Positions 57,127 to 64,000 of a stretch of DNA of 64,000 nucleotides are shown piece by piece. Made by a program: the position numbers and the translations under genes. Under the pieces are notes generated by a model. That model was not told the origin of the DNA, made no database searches, and worked only from the letters and a program-made list of their open reading frames with translations. The DNA is from Mycolicibacterium crocinum (GTDB lineage: Bacteria > Actinomycetota > Actinomycetes > Mycobacteriales > Mycobacteriaceae). The DNA lies in contig NZ_CP092362.2 in assembly GCF_022370635.2 (NCBI RefSeq), positions 3,844,001 to 3,908,000 on the forward strand, in the 5' to 3' direction. Position 1 is the first letter of the stretch. Each line of letters opens with the position of its first letter.

Positions 57127-58046
57127 CAGTGACTCCAGAGGGCCGCAAGCTCTTGCGTCTGGAGGTCCGCAATGCCGAGACCCCGATCGAGCGCAAGCCG
57201 CCGTGGATCAAGACCCGCGCGCGGATGGGTCCGGAGTACACCGCGCTGAAAAGTTTGGTGCGCCGCGAGGGTTTGCACACGGTGTGCGAGGAAGCGGGCT
57301 GCCCCAACATCTTCGAGTGTTGGGAAGACCGGGAGGCGACATTCCTCATCGGCGGCGAGCAGTGCACGCGGCGCTGTGATTTCTGCCAGATCGACACCGG
57401 CAAGCCCGCCGAGCTGGACCGCGACGAACCGCGCCGGGTCGCCGAGAGTGTGGCGGCGATGGGGCTGCGCTACGCGACGGTCACCGGGGTGGCGCGCGAC
57501 GACCTGCCCGACGGCGGAGCGTGGCTGTACGCCGAGACGGTGCGCGCGATCAAGAAGCTGAACCCGAACACCGGCGTGGAGCTGTTGGCCCCGGACTTCA
57601 ACGGCGAGCAGGCACTGCTCGAGGAGGTCTTCGCGGCGCGCCCAGAAGTGTTCGCGCACAACGTCGAAACGGTGCCGCGGATCTTCAAGCGGATCCGTCC
57701 GGCGTTCCGGTACCAGCGCAGCCTCGACGTGCTGACCGCGGCCCGCGCGGCCGGGCTGGTCACCAAGAGCAACCTGATCCTCGGCATGGGCGAGACCATC
57801 GACGAGGTGCACACCGCCCTGGCCGATCTGCACGAGGCCGGCTGCGACATCGTCACGATCACCCAGTACCTGCGGCCGTCGGTGCGTCATCACCCGGTCG
57901 AGCGCTGGGTCAAGCCGGAGGAGTTCGTCGCGCTGGCCGAGTACGCCGAGGGGCTGGGCTTCGCCGGAGTACTGTCCGGGCCGTTGGTCCGGTCCTCCTA
58001 CCGCGCCGGCCGGCTGTATCAACAGGCCGTCGCGGCATCGCGGTGA
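57123..58046 (+). CDS. lipA: Lipoyl synthase LipA
   Basis: 307-residue radical SAM enzyme inserting two sulfurs into protein-bound octanoate. The SAM cluster motif is CTRRCDFCQID (CxxxCxxC, about 82-89) and the auxiliary cluster cysteines lie in CEEAGCPNIFECW; RSSYRAG near the end carries the last Ser ligand. GTGA overlap with lipB. Needs Fe-S delivery, for which the ErpA-type gene in this window is a candidate. Orthologue of Rv2218. Confidence 0.96.
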   Translation: MTVTPEGRKLLRLEVRNAETPIERKPPWIKTRARMGPEYTALKSLVRREGLHTVCEEAGCPNIFECWEDREATFLIGGEQCTRRCDFCQIDTGKPAELDRDEPRRVAESVAAMGLRYATVTGVARDDLPDGGAWLYAETVRAIKKLNPNTGVELLAPDFNGEQALLEEVFAARPEVFAHNVETVPRIFKRIRPAFRYQRSLDVLTAARAAGLVTKSNLILGMGETIDEVHTALADLHEAGCDIVTITQYLRPSVRHHPVERWVKPEEFVALAEYAEGLGFAGVLSGPLVRSSYRAGRLYQQAVAASR

Positions 58047-58057
58047 TCGCCCTTCCG

Positions 58058-58063
58058 TATTCT
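58058..58063 (+). promoter_or_regulatory. -10 element of DUF4191 gene, leaderless layout
   Basis: TATTCT, eight bases, ATG at 58072. Confidence 0.5.
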
Positions 58064-58071
58064 TGGTAGTT

Positions 58072-58824
58072 ATGGCGAAATCCCGTAGTGCCGCCGAGAA
58101 CAAGGCGGCCAAGGCCGAGGCGAAGGCGGCAGCCAAGGTCGCGGCCAAACAGCGCCGCAGCCAGCTGTGGCAGGCGTTCCAGATGCAGCGCAAGGAAGAC
58201 AAGCGGCTGCTCCCCTACATGATCGGCGCGTTCGTGCTGATCGTGGGGGCCGCCGTTGTGGCCGGGGTGTTCGCCGGCGGCATCACGATGTACCTGCTGA
58301 TCGTGCTGGGCGTCGTGCTCGGCGCGCTGGTGGCCTTCATCATCTTCGGCCGGCGCGCACAGAAGTCGGTCTTCCGCAAAGCCGAGGGCCAGACCGGGGC
58401 GGCCGCCTGGGCGCTGGACAACCTGCGGGGCAAGTGGCGGGTGACGCCGGGCGTGGCCGCCACCGGTCACTTCGACGCCGTGCACCGGGTGATCGGACGG
58501 CCCGGTGTGATCTTCGTCGCCGAGGGTTCGCCGACGCGGGTCAAGCCGCTGCTGGCGCAGGAGAAGAAGCGCACCGCCCGGCTGGTCGGTGACATCCCGA
58601 TCTATGACGTGATCGTCGGCAACGGCGAGGGCGAGGTGCCGCTGTCGAAGTTGGAGCGGCATCTGACGAAGCTGCCGGCCAACATCACGGTCAAGCAGAT
58701 GGACTCGCTGGAGTCGAAGCTGGGCGCGCTGGGCTCTCGGGTGGGTCCGGCCGCGATGCCCAAGGGTCCGATGCCGGCACAGGCCAAGATGAAGGGCGTG
58801 CAACGCACGGTGCGCAGGCGCTGA
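58072..58824 (+). CDS. DUF4191 membrane protein (Rv2219-like)
   Basis: 250 residues, same length as Rv2219. Lys/Ala-rich N-terminus (1-40), two adjacent membrane helices (about 47-67 and 70-95) and a large cytoplasmic domain with GRPGVIFVAEGSPTRVKPLLAQEKKR. Function unknown; found after lipA in many actinobacteria, so a role near lipoylation or E2 assembly is a guess. ATG 58072 preferred over an earlier GTG. Confidence 0.87.
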   Translation: MAKSRSAAENKAAKAEAKAAAKVAAKQRRSQLWQAFQMQRKEDKRLLPYMIGAFVLIVGAAVVAGVFAGGITMYLLIVLGVVLGALVAFIIFGRRAQKSVFRKAEGQTGAAAWALDNLRGKWRVTPGVAATGHFDAVHRVIGRPGVIFVAEGSPTRVKPLLAQEKKRTARLVGDIPIYDVIVGNGEGEVPLSKLERHLTKLPANITVKQMDSLESKLGALGSRVGPAAMPKGPMPAQAKMKGVQRTVRRR

Positions 58825-58914
58825 GCGCCGGCTCGGGGGGACGTCATCTGTACGGCATGTGAGTGGGCGCCGAGCTTCAGCGCGCTGGACACCGGCGTTC
58901 TGACGCGGCGGACC

Positions 58915-60594
58915 GTGCAGCGTGCGGCTGTGGCGACGCCCGCGACGAAATGCGCCGACGTCGTCTTCCGGAACGGACGGATCTACACCGTGTCGCCCGC
59001 GCAGCCGTGGGCGCAGGCAGTGGCCGTCACCGGCAATTCGATCTCCTACGTCGGAGACGAGGCCGGTGCGGATGCGCTCGAAGGTCCGGACACCCGCGTC
59101 GTCGACCTCGAGGGCAATCTGATGTTGCCCGGGTTCGTCGAGGGGCACATCCATCCGTTCCTCGGCGCGTTTCTGACCAGTGGCGTCGATTTGCAGGTGC
59201 CCACCGGAGAAGACGCGCTGGCCGCGATCGCCGCATACGCGACGGAGCACACGCAAGGTCCGGTGCGCGGATTCGGTTGGCGCGTGGACATGTTCGGCCC
59301 CGATGGCCCCACCCGCCACGAGCTGGATCGGGTGCTGCCCGACCGGCCGGGGTTCTTCTTCGCGATCGACGGCCACAGCATGTGGGCGAACAGTACGGCG
59401 CTGAAGATCGCGGGTGTCGGCCGCGACACCCCAGATCCGATTCCCGGGTTCAGCTACTACGTCCGCGACGAGCACGGCGATCCGACCGGATACCTCCTCG
59501 AGGTCGATGCGGTGCTCAGTTTGGTCAACGCCGTCGATCCAATTTCGCCGCTGTCGATGCAGACACTGCTGGAGTGCTGGCTGCCCAAGGCGTCGGCCGC
59601 CGGGATCACCTCGGTGTTCGATGCGGGTGTGCCGCCGATCGGTGAGGATCAGGGCGCGTTGATCGCGTTGTACGCCGACCTGGAGGAGCGCGGGGCGTTG
59701 CCGTTTCGGGTCGTCGCGTCCTACAGCGTGAAGGCTCCGCCGATCGACGATGCGGTGGCGAGCTTCACCGATATCCGCGACCGAATCTCGACCGAGCTGG
59801 TGACCGTCGGCGCGGTGAAGGTCATCGGTGACGGCACGCAGGGTGGATACACCGCGTGGTTGATCGAGCCGTACGCCGACAAGCCGGAGTCGATCGGTGC
59901 ATCACCGTTCACCGACGAACAGTGGCGCCAGTTGATCTGCGACGTCGACGGCGCCGGGTTCGACGTGCACGTGCACGCGTGCGGCGAGCGCACCGCGCGC
60001 GTGGCGCTCGACTCGATCCAGGCGGCAATCGCGGCCAATCCCCCGCGGGATCGCAGGCACACGATCGCACATCTGGTGTACGTCGAGGATCCGGACAACC
60101 GGCGGTTCGCCGAACTCGGTGTGACGGCGCAGTTTTCGGCCAACTGGATGTCGGCCGATCCGGATACTGTGCAGAACCTCGCGGTGCGGTATGGCCGGCC
60201 GCGGCAGGACCTGTTCTATCGCGCGCAGGACGTCCTGAGTGCGGGCGGCCGGATCTCACTGGGCACCGACTGGCCGGCGGCCGGTTACTTCTCCACCTAC
60301 AAGCCGCTCGATTCCATCCAGATCGGGGTGACCCGCCAGCTGATCGGCCAGCCCGATGCTCCCGTGCTGGCGCCTGCCGATCAGAAGCTCAGCGTCGCCG
60401 AGGCAGTGCACGCCAACACCATGGGCGCCGCCTATCAGGTTCGACTCGATGGCTTGGTCGGCTCGGTCGAGGTCGGCAAGCGCGCCGATCTGATCGTGTT
60501 GGACTCCAACATTTTCGAGGTCGACCCACACGACATCCACCGCACGCAGGTGACGATGACGATGATGAACGGACAAGTCCGCCACCAGCTCTAG
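58915..60594 (+). CDS. Metal-dependent amidohydrolase, YtcJ type
   Basis: 559 residues of amidohydrolase family 3. Metal ligands: GHIHPFLG (HxH, about residues 83-85), FDVHVHACGE, HTIAHLVY and GTDWPA with the last Asp. A small beta domain made of both termini flanks the TIM barrel (N-terminal FRNGRIYTVSP, C-terminal GKRADLIVLD). Substrate unknown; relatives hydrolyse N-acyl or cyclic amide compounds. Start GTG 58915 or GTG 58930, with no ribosome site for either. Not at this place in M. tuberculosis. Confidence 0.83.
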   Translation: MQRAAVATPATKCADVVFRNGRIYTVSPAQPWAQAVAVTGNSISYVGDEAGADALEGPDTRVVDLEGNLMLPGFVEGHIHPFLGAFLTSGVDLQVPTGEDALAAIAAYATEHTQGPVRGFGWRVDMFGPDGPTRHELDRVLPDRPGFFFAIDGHSMWANSTALKIAGVGRDTPDPIPGFSYYVRDEHGDPTGYLLEVDAVLSLVNAVDPISPLSMQTLLECWLPKASAAGITSVFDAGVPPIGEDQGALIALYADLEERGALPFRVVASYSVKAPPIDDAVASFTDIRDRISTELVTVGAVKVIGDGTQGGYTAWLIEPYADKPESIGASPFTDEQWRQLICDVDGAGFDVHVHACGERTARVALDSIQAAIAANPPRDRRHTIAHLVYVEDPDNRRFAELGVTAQFSANWMSADPDTVQNLAVRYGRPRQDLFYRAQDVLSAGGRISLGTDWPAAGYFSTYKPLDSIQIGVTRQLIGQPDAPVLAPADQKLSVAEAVHANTMGAAYQVRLDGLVGSVEVGKRADLIVLDSNIFEVDPHDIHRTQVTMTMMNGQVRHQL

Positions 60595-60595
60595 C

Positions 60596-61876
60596 TCAGG
60601 CGGCGATCACCCGCAACAGCTCGCCGTTGAGGTACAACTCCGCGGTGCTCCTCGGAATTTTCGGCGTGCCAGGCATCGGTGGCGCGGCGGAATGATAGTG
60701 CGCGCCGGTCGGGGTTATGAATTCCGTTGCGTGGGTGCCGTTCTCGTCGGTACCGGAAGTCACCCGCCAACCCCGGGCCTGCTTGGCGTAATTGCAGGCC
60801 TCACACAAGCCCTGCCCGTTCTCCGCCGTGGTGGCACCGCCGCGGGAATGGGGTACCGCATGGTCGTGGTGCCGAATCGGCGCATCGCAGTACGGGGTTC
60901 GGCAGCGCTGATCCCGCAGTTCGATGAAGTCTGCCAAGCCTTTCGGAAACAACCGCGAGCGCGAGTCCATGGAGACCAGTGCGCCGCTGTCCGGGCTCGC
61001 GTACAGCCGACGCAGCGTGGCGCGTGACCGCTCATCGGTGACCGTCTCCATGACCATCTTCTGAGCCACCGCCGAGGGCACCGAGCCGTAACCGGCGATC
61101 ACAGCCGCACCCTGCTCGGCTCCGAGCAGCATTTGGTCCGATACCACCAGGTTCACCGTTATCGGCACGGGCTCGTCAGCCGGCCGCCCGGTCACCCGCT
61201 CGACCAGCGTGTCGGCCATGACCTGTCCTCGTGAGCGCGCGTCGGAGCAGACATCGGCCTCTCTCTTGAGCGCGGCATACACCGAAACACCTTGAGCCAC
61301 CGGCAGCAGGGCCGTCACATACGTCATCGCATCCGGCGCCGGACGAGTCGTGACCGTGCGCTCTGCCACCGCCTTCGCCGCCCGCTCAACCACGGCATGC
61401 GGATCCAAGCGGTAGGCGATCGCCTTCGCCTTCGCCCCCAGAGCCGCGTCCCCCACACCGAGCAATGCGTCAGGATCCGAACACAATTCGGAATCGAGCC
61501 GCCGCCGATCCTCGACATCCAGGCACGCCGACTCCCGCACTACGATCGTCGCCCGCCATTCCGACAGCACCCCGGTTTCCAGCGCGGCCAGTGTGTGCGG
61601 CATCTCGTTCACGAGGGCCTTGGCGAAACCGAGATGCTGTCCACCGCGGGCCGGCGAATCGCGGCGAGCCAGCGCCACCTCAGAAGCGAGGCCCCGAGCC
61701 CGCTTCGCGGCGGGAATCCCTGCCGCCGCCTCTGCCGATCGTCGCGCAGCATCCAGCGTGGCAGTCAGCCGCGCCTGCCCCGCCGCCGCCGCGGCTTTGA
61801 TCCGCTCCAGCTCCGCAATCCGCTCGACCATGGCCGACTGGTCAGCCGGGTCGACGTCCAACATCTGTTCGAACAT
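60596..61876 (-). CDS. 13E12 repeat family HNH nuclease-like protein (DUF222)
   Basis: 426 residues. N-terminal DUF222 region (coiled helices, VERIAELERIKAAAAAGQARL) and C-terminal HNH domain with CRTPYCDAPIRHHDHAVPH...ENGQGLCEACN, giving the zinc cysteines and the HNH residues. The 13E12 family is repeated and partly mobile in mycobacteria. Start ATG 61876 (MFEQMLDVDP) chosen because CATACT lies seven bases away and a perfect SOS box spans the start; the frame is open further upstream. DNA damage control is likely. Confidence 0.85.
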   Translation of the reverse strand: MFEQMLDVDPADQSAMVERIAELERIKAAAAAGQARLTATLDAARRSAEAAAGIPAAKRARGLASEVALARRDSPARGGQHLGFAKALVNEMPHTLAALETGVLSEWRATIVVRESACLDVEDRRRLDSELCSDPDALLGVGDAALGAKAKAIAYRLDPHAVVERAAKAVAERTVTTRPAPDAMTYVTALLPVAQGVSVYAALKREADVCSDARSRGQVMADTLVERVTGRPADEPVPITVNLVVSDQMLLGAEQGAAVIAGYGSVPSAVAQKMVMETVTDERSRATLRRLYASPDSGALVSMDSRSRLFPKGLADFIELRDQRCRTPYCDAPIRHHDHAVPHSRGGATTAENGQGLCEACNYAKQARGWRVTSGTDENGTHATEFITPTGAHYHSAAPPMPGTPKIPRSTAELYLNGELLRVIAA

Positions 61877-61884
61877 GTGTTCGA
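61869..61884. promoter_or_regulatory. Perfect SOS box (LexA operator)
   Basis: TCGAAC-ATGT-GTTCGA matches the mycobacterial LexA consensus TCGAAC-N4-GTTCGA at every fixed position. It covers the ATG of the HNH gene and touches the -10 hexamer at 61884-61889, so LexA would block initiation. 13E12 genes of M. tuberculosis are known to carry SOS boxes. Confidence 0.85.
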
Positions 61885-61889
61885 GTATG
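61884..61889 (-). promoter_or_regulatory. -10 element of 13E12 HNH gene, leaderless layout
   Basis: CATACT, seven bases, ATG at 61876; one base is shared with the SOS box. Confidence 0.6.
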
Positions 61890-61910
61890 CCAGATGCCGC
61901 CGACAGGATG

Positions 61911-62375
61911 TCAGCGTCGAACGACGGCCGTCGCCGTGAGCCGGTCCTGGAAGCCGCGCCCGTCGGCATCGGTGAACAGACCGGGGATCACCAGCGCCAG
62001 CAACAGCCCCCGTGCGATCGCCCGACCGCTGCCCACGTGCTGGCGGTTGTCCACCGGAATCACCATCAACCCGAGCGCGTACTGCCCCGGGGTGAACCCG
62101 AACAGCCGTACCGACAGCACGCCGAGGGCGAACCAGATCCCCAGCACCGCGGTCGACAGCACAGAAACACTGATGAAACCCAACGTCATCCCCAGCGCCG
62201 CGAGGCCGTAGGCGATCAGCCAGTCGATCAGCAGAGCCAGGAACCGCCGGCCCATCCGCGCCAGCGAACGCGGCCCGGATTCCGGCAGGCCGAGCGTCCG
62301 GCCAGGCCAGTCGGCATCGTCACCCGGCTTCACCGGTTCCGGTCCGGACAGCCAGGATCCGATTTCACGCGCCAT
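61911..62375 (-). CDS. RDD family membrane protein (Rv2219A-like)
   Basis: 154 residues. Family layout: MGRRFLALLIDWLIAYGL (Arg and Asp of the RDD motif, about 41-58), a second helix pair, LFGFTPGQYALGL, and a last segment DGRGFQDRLTATAV with the final Asp. Probably three membrane helices. Unknown function; some RDD proteins are small ion or solute carriers. ATG 62375 lies six bases from TATCCT, a leaderless layout. Divergent from glnA1. Confidence 0.85.
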   Translation of the reverse strand: MAREIGSWLSGPEPVKPGDDADWPGRTLGLPESGPRSLARMGRRFLALLIDWLIAYGLAALGMTLGFISVSVLSTAVLGIWFALGVLSVRLFGFTPGQYALGLMVIPVDNRQHVGSGRAIARGLLLALVIPGLFTDADGRGFQDRLTATAVVRR

Positions 62376-62381
62376 GAACCC

Positions 62382-62387
62382 AGGATA
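62382..62387 (-). promoter_or_regulatory. -10 element of RDD gene, leaderless layout
   Basis: TATCCT, six bases, ATG at 62375. Confidence 0.65.
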
Positions 62388-62433
62388 TGCGGGCGGTCGG
62401 CAACCCCCCGTGCAGCACCGAAGCTCCTTATGC

Positions 62434-62471
62434 GTAACGTCGGCGCAACATGCGCTTGACGACCGTGCAAC
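62434..62471 (+). promoter_or_regulatory. Predicted double GlnR box before glnA1
   Basis: GTAAC-N6-GCAAC-N6-TTGAC-N6-GCAAC: four half-sites at exact 11-base intervals, fitting the actinobacterial GlnR consensus (gTnAc-N6-GaAAc, repeated). The third half-site could double as part of a -35. Lies 53-90 bases before the glnA1 start. Predicts nitrogen control by GlnR. Confidence 0.7.
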
Positions 62472-62523
62472 ACAAGATCCATACCGTCAGCCGCGGGTTA
62501 AGAATCCACCGAAGGAGTAGTAA

Positions 62524-63960
62524 GTGGCAGAAAAGAACGCTGACGACCTTTTCAAGCTGATCAAGGACGAGAACGTCGAGTACGTCGACATCCGGTTCTG
62601 CGATCTGCCCGGCGTGGTCCAGCACTTCTCCATCCCCGCCTCGGCGTTCGACGAGAGCGTGTTCGAGGACGGTCTGGCGTTCGACGGCTCGTCCGTCCGC
62701 GGTTTCCAGTCGATCCACGAGTCCGACATGCTGCTGCTGCCGGACCCCGTCACGGCCCGCATCGACCCGTTCCGCGCCGCCAAAACGCTGAACCTCAACT
62801 TCTTCGTGCACGACCCGTTCACCCGCGAGGCCTACTCCCGCGATCCCCGCAACGTGGCCCGCAAGGCGGAGAACTACCTCATCAGCACCGGCATCGCCGA
62901 CACCGCCTACTTCGGCGCCGAGGCCGAGTTCTACATCTTCGACTCGGTGAGCTTCGACTCGAAGATCAACGGCACCTTCTACGAGGTCGACTCCGAGTCG
63001 GGCTGGTGGAACTCCGGTGAGCCGTTCGAGGCCGACGGCTCGGCCAACCGTGGTTACAAGGTGCGCCCCAAGGGCGGCTACTTCCCGGTGGCGCCGTACG
63101 ACCACTACGTCGATCTGCGCGACGACATCACCACGAACCTGCAGAACGCCGGCTTCACGATCGAGCGCGGCCACCACGAGGTGGGCACCGCCGGCCAGGC
63201 CGAGATCAACTACAAGTTCAACACGCTGCTGCACGCGGCCGACGACGTGCTGCTGTTCAAGTACATCGTCAAGAACACCGCGTGGGCGGCCGGCAAGACC
63301 GTCACGTTCATGCCGAAGCCGCTGTTCGGTGACAACGGCTCGGGCATGCACGTGCACCAGTCGCTGTGGAAGGACGGCAAGCCGCTGTTCCACGACGAGT
63401 CGGGCTACGCCGGTCTGTCGGACATCGCGCGCCACTACATCGGCGGCATCCTGCACCACGCGCCGTCGCTGCTGGCGTTCACCAACCCCACGGTGAACTC
63501 CTACAAGCGTCTGGTGCCGGGCTACGAGGCTCCGATCAACCTGGTCTACAGCCAGCGCAACCGCTCGGCTGCCGTGCGTATCCCGATCACCGGCAACAAC
63601 CCGAAGGCCAAGCGCCTCGAGTTCCGCGCGCCGGACAGCTCGGGCAACCCGTACCTGGCGTTCGCGGCCATGATGATGGCCGGCCTGGACGGCATCAAGA
63701 AGAAGATCGAGCCGCAGACGCCGGTGGACAAAGATCTCTACGAGCTCCCCCCGGAGGAGGCCGCCAACATCCCGCAGGCGCCCACCTCGCTGTCGGCCGT
63801 GATCGACCGCCTCGAAGAGGATCACGAATACCTCACCGAGGGTGGCGTTTTCACGACCGACCTGATCGAGACGTGGATCTCCTACAAGCGGGAGAACGAG
63901 ATCATGCCCGTTCAGATCCGTCCGCACCCGTACGAGTTCGCGCTGTACTACGACGTGTAG
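62524..63960 (+). CDS. glnA1: Glutamine synthetase type I
   Basis: 478 residues, dodecameric GSI-beta. Glutamate and metal sites: AEAEFYIFD, NGSGMHVHQSLW and NRSAAVRIP; the adenylylation Tyr is Y406 in KDLYELPPEE, so activity should be modulated by GlnE. It makes glutamine from glutamate and ammonia; the pathogen orthologue (Rv2220) is also exported. GTG 62524 with AAGGAG eight bases upstream. Preceded by a GlnR-like box. The window ends 40 bases after the stop; no terminator is seen in that piece. Confidence 0.97.
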   Translation: MAEKNADDLFKLIKDENVEYVDIRFCDLPGVVQHFSIPASAFDESVFEDGLAFDGSSVRGFQSIHESDMLLLPDPVTARIDPFRAAKTLNLNFFVHDPFTREAYSRDPRNVARKAENYLISTGIADTAYFGAEAEFYIFDSVSFDSKINGTFYEVDSESGWWNSGEPFEADGSANRGYKVRPKGGYFPVAPYDHYVDLRDDITTNLQNAGFTIERGHHEVGTAGQAEINYKFNTLLHAADDVLLFKYIVKNTAWAAGKTVTFMPKPLFGDNGSGMHVHQSLWKDGKPLFHDESGYAGLSDIARHYIGGILHHAPSLLAFTNPTVNSYKRLVPGYEAPINLVYSQRNRSAAVRIPITGNNPKAKRLEFRAPDSSGNPYLAFAAMMMAGLDGIKKKIEPQTPVDKDLYELPPEEAANIPQAPTSLSAVIDRLEEDHEYLTEGGVFTTDLIETWISYKRENEIMPVQIRPHPYEFALYYDV

Positions 63961-64000
63961 GTCGACGTCGCGGCAAGGCCATCGGGAGCCCACCTGTCAC

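Overview
The window is high-GC actinobacterial DNA with mycobacterial gene content throughout. Gene order follows the Mycobacterium tuberculosis stretch from Rv2163c (pbpB) to Rv2220 (glnA1) almost gene for gene. It differs by several genes absent from that place in M. tuberculosis (FAD monooxygenase, secreted four-cysteine protein plus acyltransferase 3, cobU, a BCCT transporter, an amidohydrolase, a 13E12 HNH protein) and by the lack of the Rv2212 adenylate cyclase. A non-tuberculous, probably rapidly growing species (Mycolicibacterium type) is the best reading. The species cannot be named from the sequence alone. No rRNA, tRNA, insertion sequence or CRISPR array was seen.

Bases 1-4110 hold the start of the division and cell wall cluster on the minus strand: mraZ, rsmH, ftsL-type gene, pbpB (cut by the window edge), behind a row of MraZ boxes. 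Bases 4279-9337 hold a DUF3040 gene and a plus-strand run: GNAT acetyltransferase, lipoprotein LppM, prenyl diphosphate synthase IdsA2, mannosyltransferase MptA. The DNA-binding protein Rv2175c and kinase PknL are divergent from each other. Bases 10605-24311 hold the inducible-looking FAD monooxygenase, aroG, RNase AS, a membrane protein, mannosyltransferase MptC, and the PlsC / ArsA-like ATPase / SRPBCC group. These are followed by fadD15, the extra secreted protein and acyltransferase, and pimB'. Several of these genes (mptA, mptC, pimB', idsA2, plsC-like, fadD15) belong to lipomannan, PIM or lipid metabolism.

Bases 24323-29635 hold a HExxH protein, the peptidoglycan hydrolase RipC, a small cysteine-motif protein, an exonuclease/GIY-YIG fusion and trpD. 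Bases 29735-37394 carry the respiratory supercomplex: ctaE-qcrC-qcrA-qcrB on plus and ctaC-ctaF-mmpS3-DUF2561 on minus, so most subunits of the cytochrome bcc-aa3 oxidase lie together. Bases 37540-47696 hold asnB, adenosine kinase, a DUF4878-like protein, ErpA-type Fe-S carrier, glycerate kinase, a DUF3043 protein, cobU-cobT-cobS and the BCCT transporter. Bases 47707-58824 hold ilvE, gcvT, pepB, ephD, and the lipoate block dlaT - epimerase - lipB - lipA - DUF4191. LipB and LipA make the cofactor that DlaT carries on its two lipoyl domains. The window ends with the amidohydrolase, the HNH protein, an RDD membrane protein and glnA1.

Two patterns stand out in control signals. About twenty genes start 6-8 bases after a good -10 hexamer, the layout of leaderless mycobacterial transcripts. 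Several operators can be read directly: MraZ boxes, a four-half-site GlnR box before glnA1, a perfect mycobacterial SOS box on the start of the HNH gene, and two palindromes over the FAD monooxygenase promoter.
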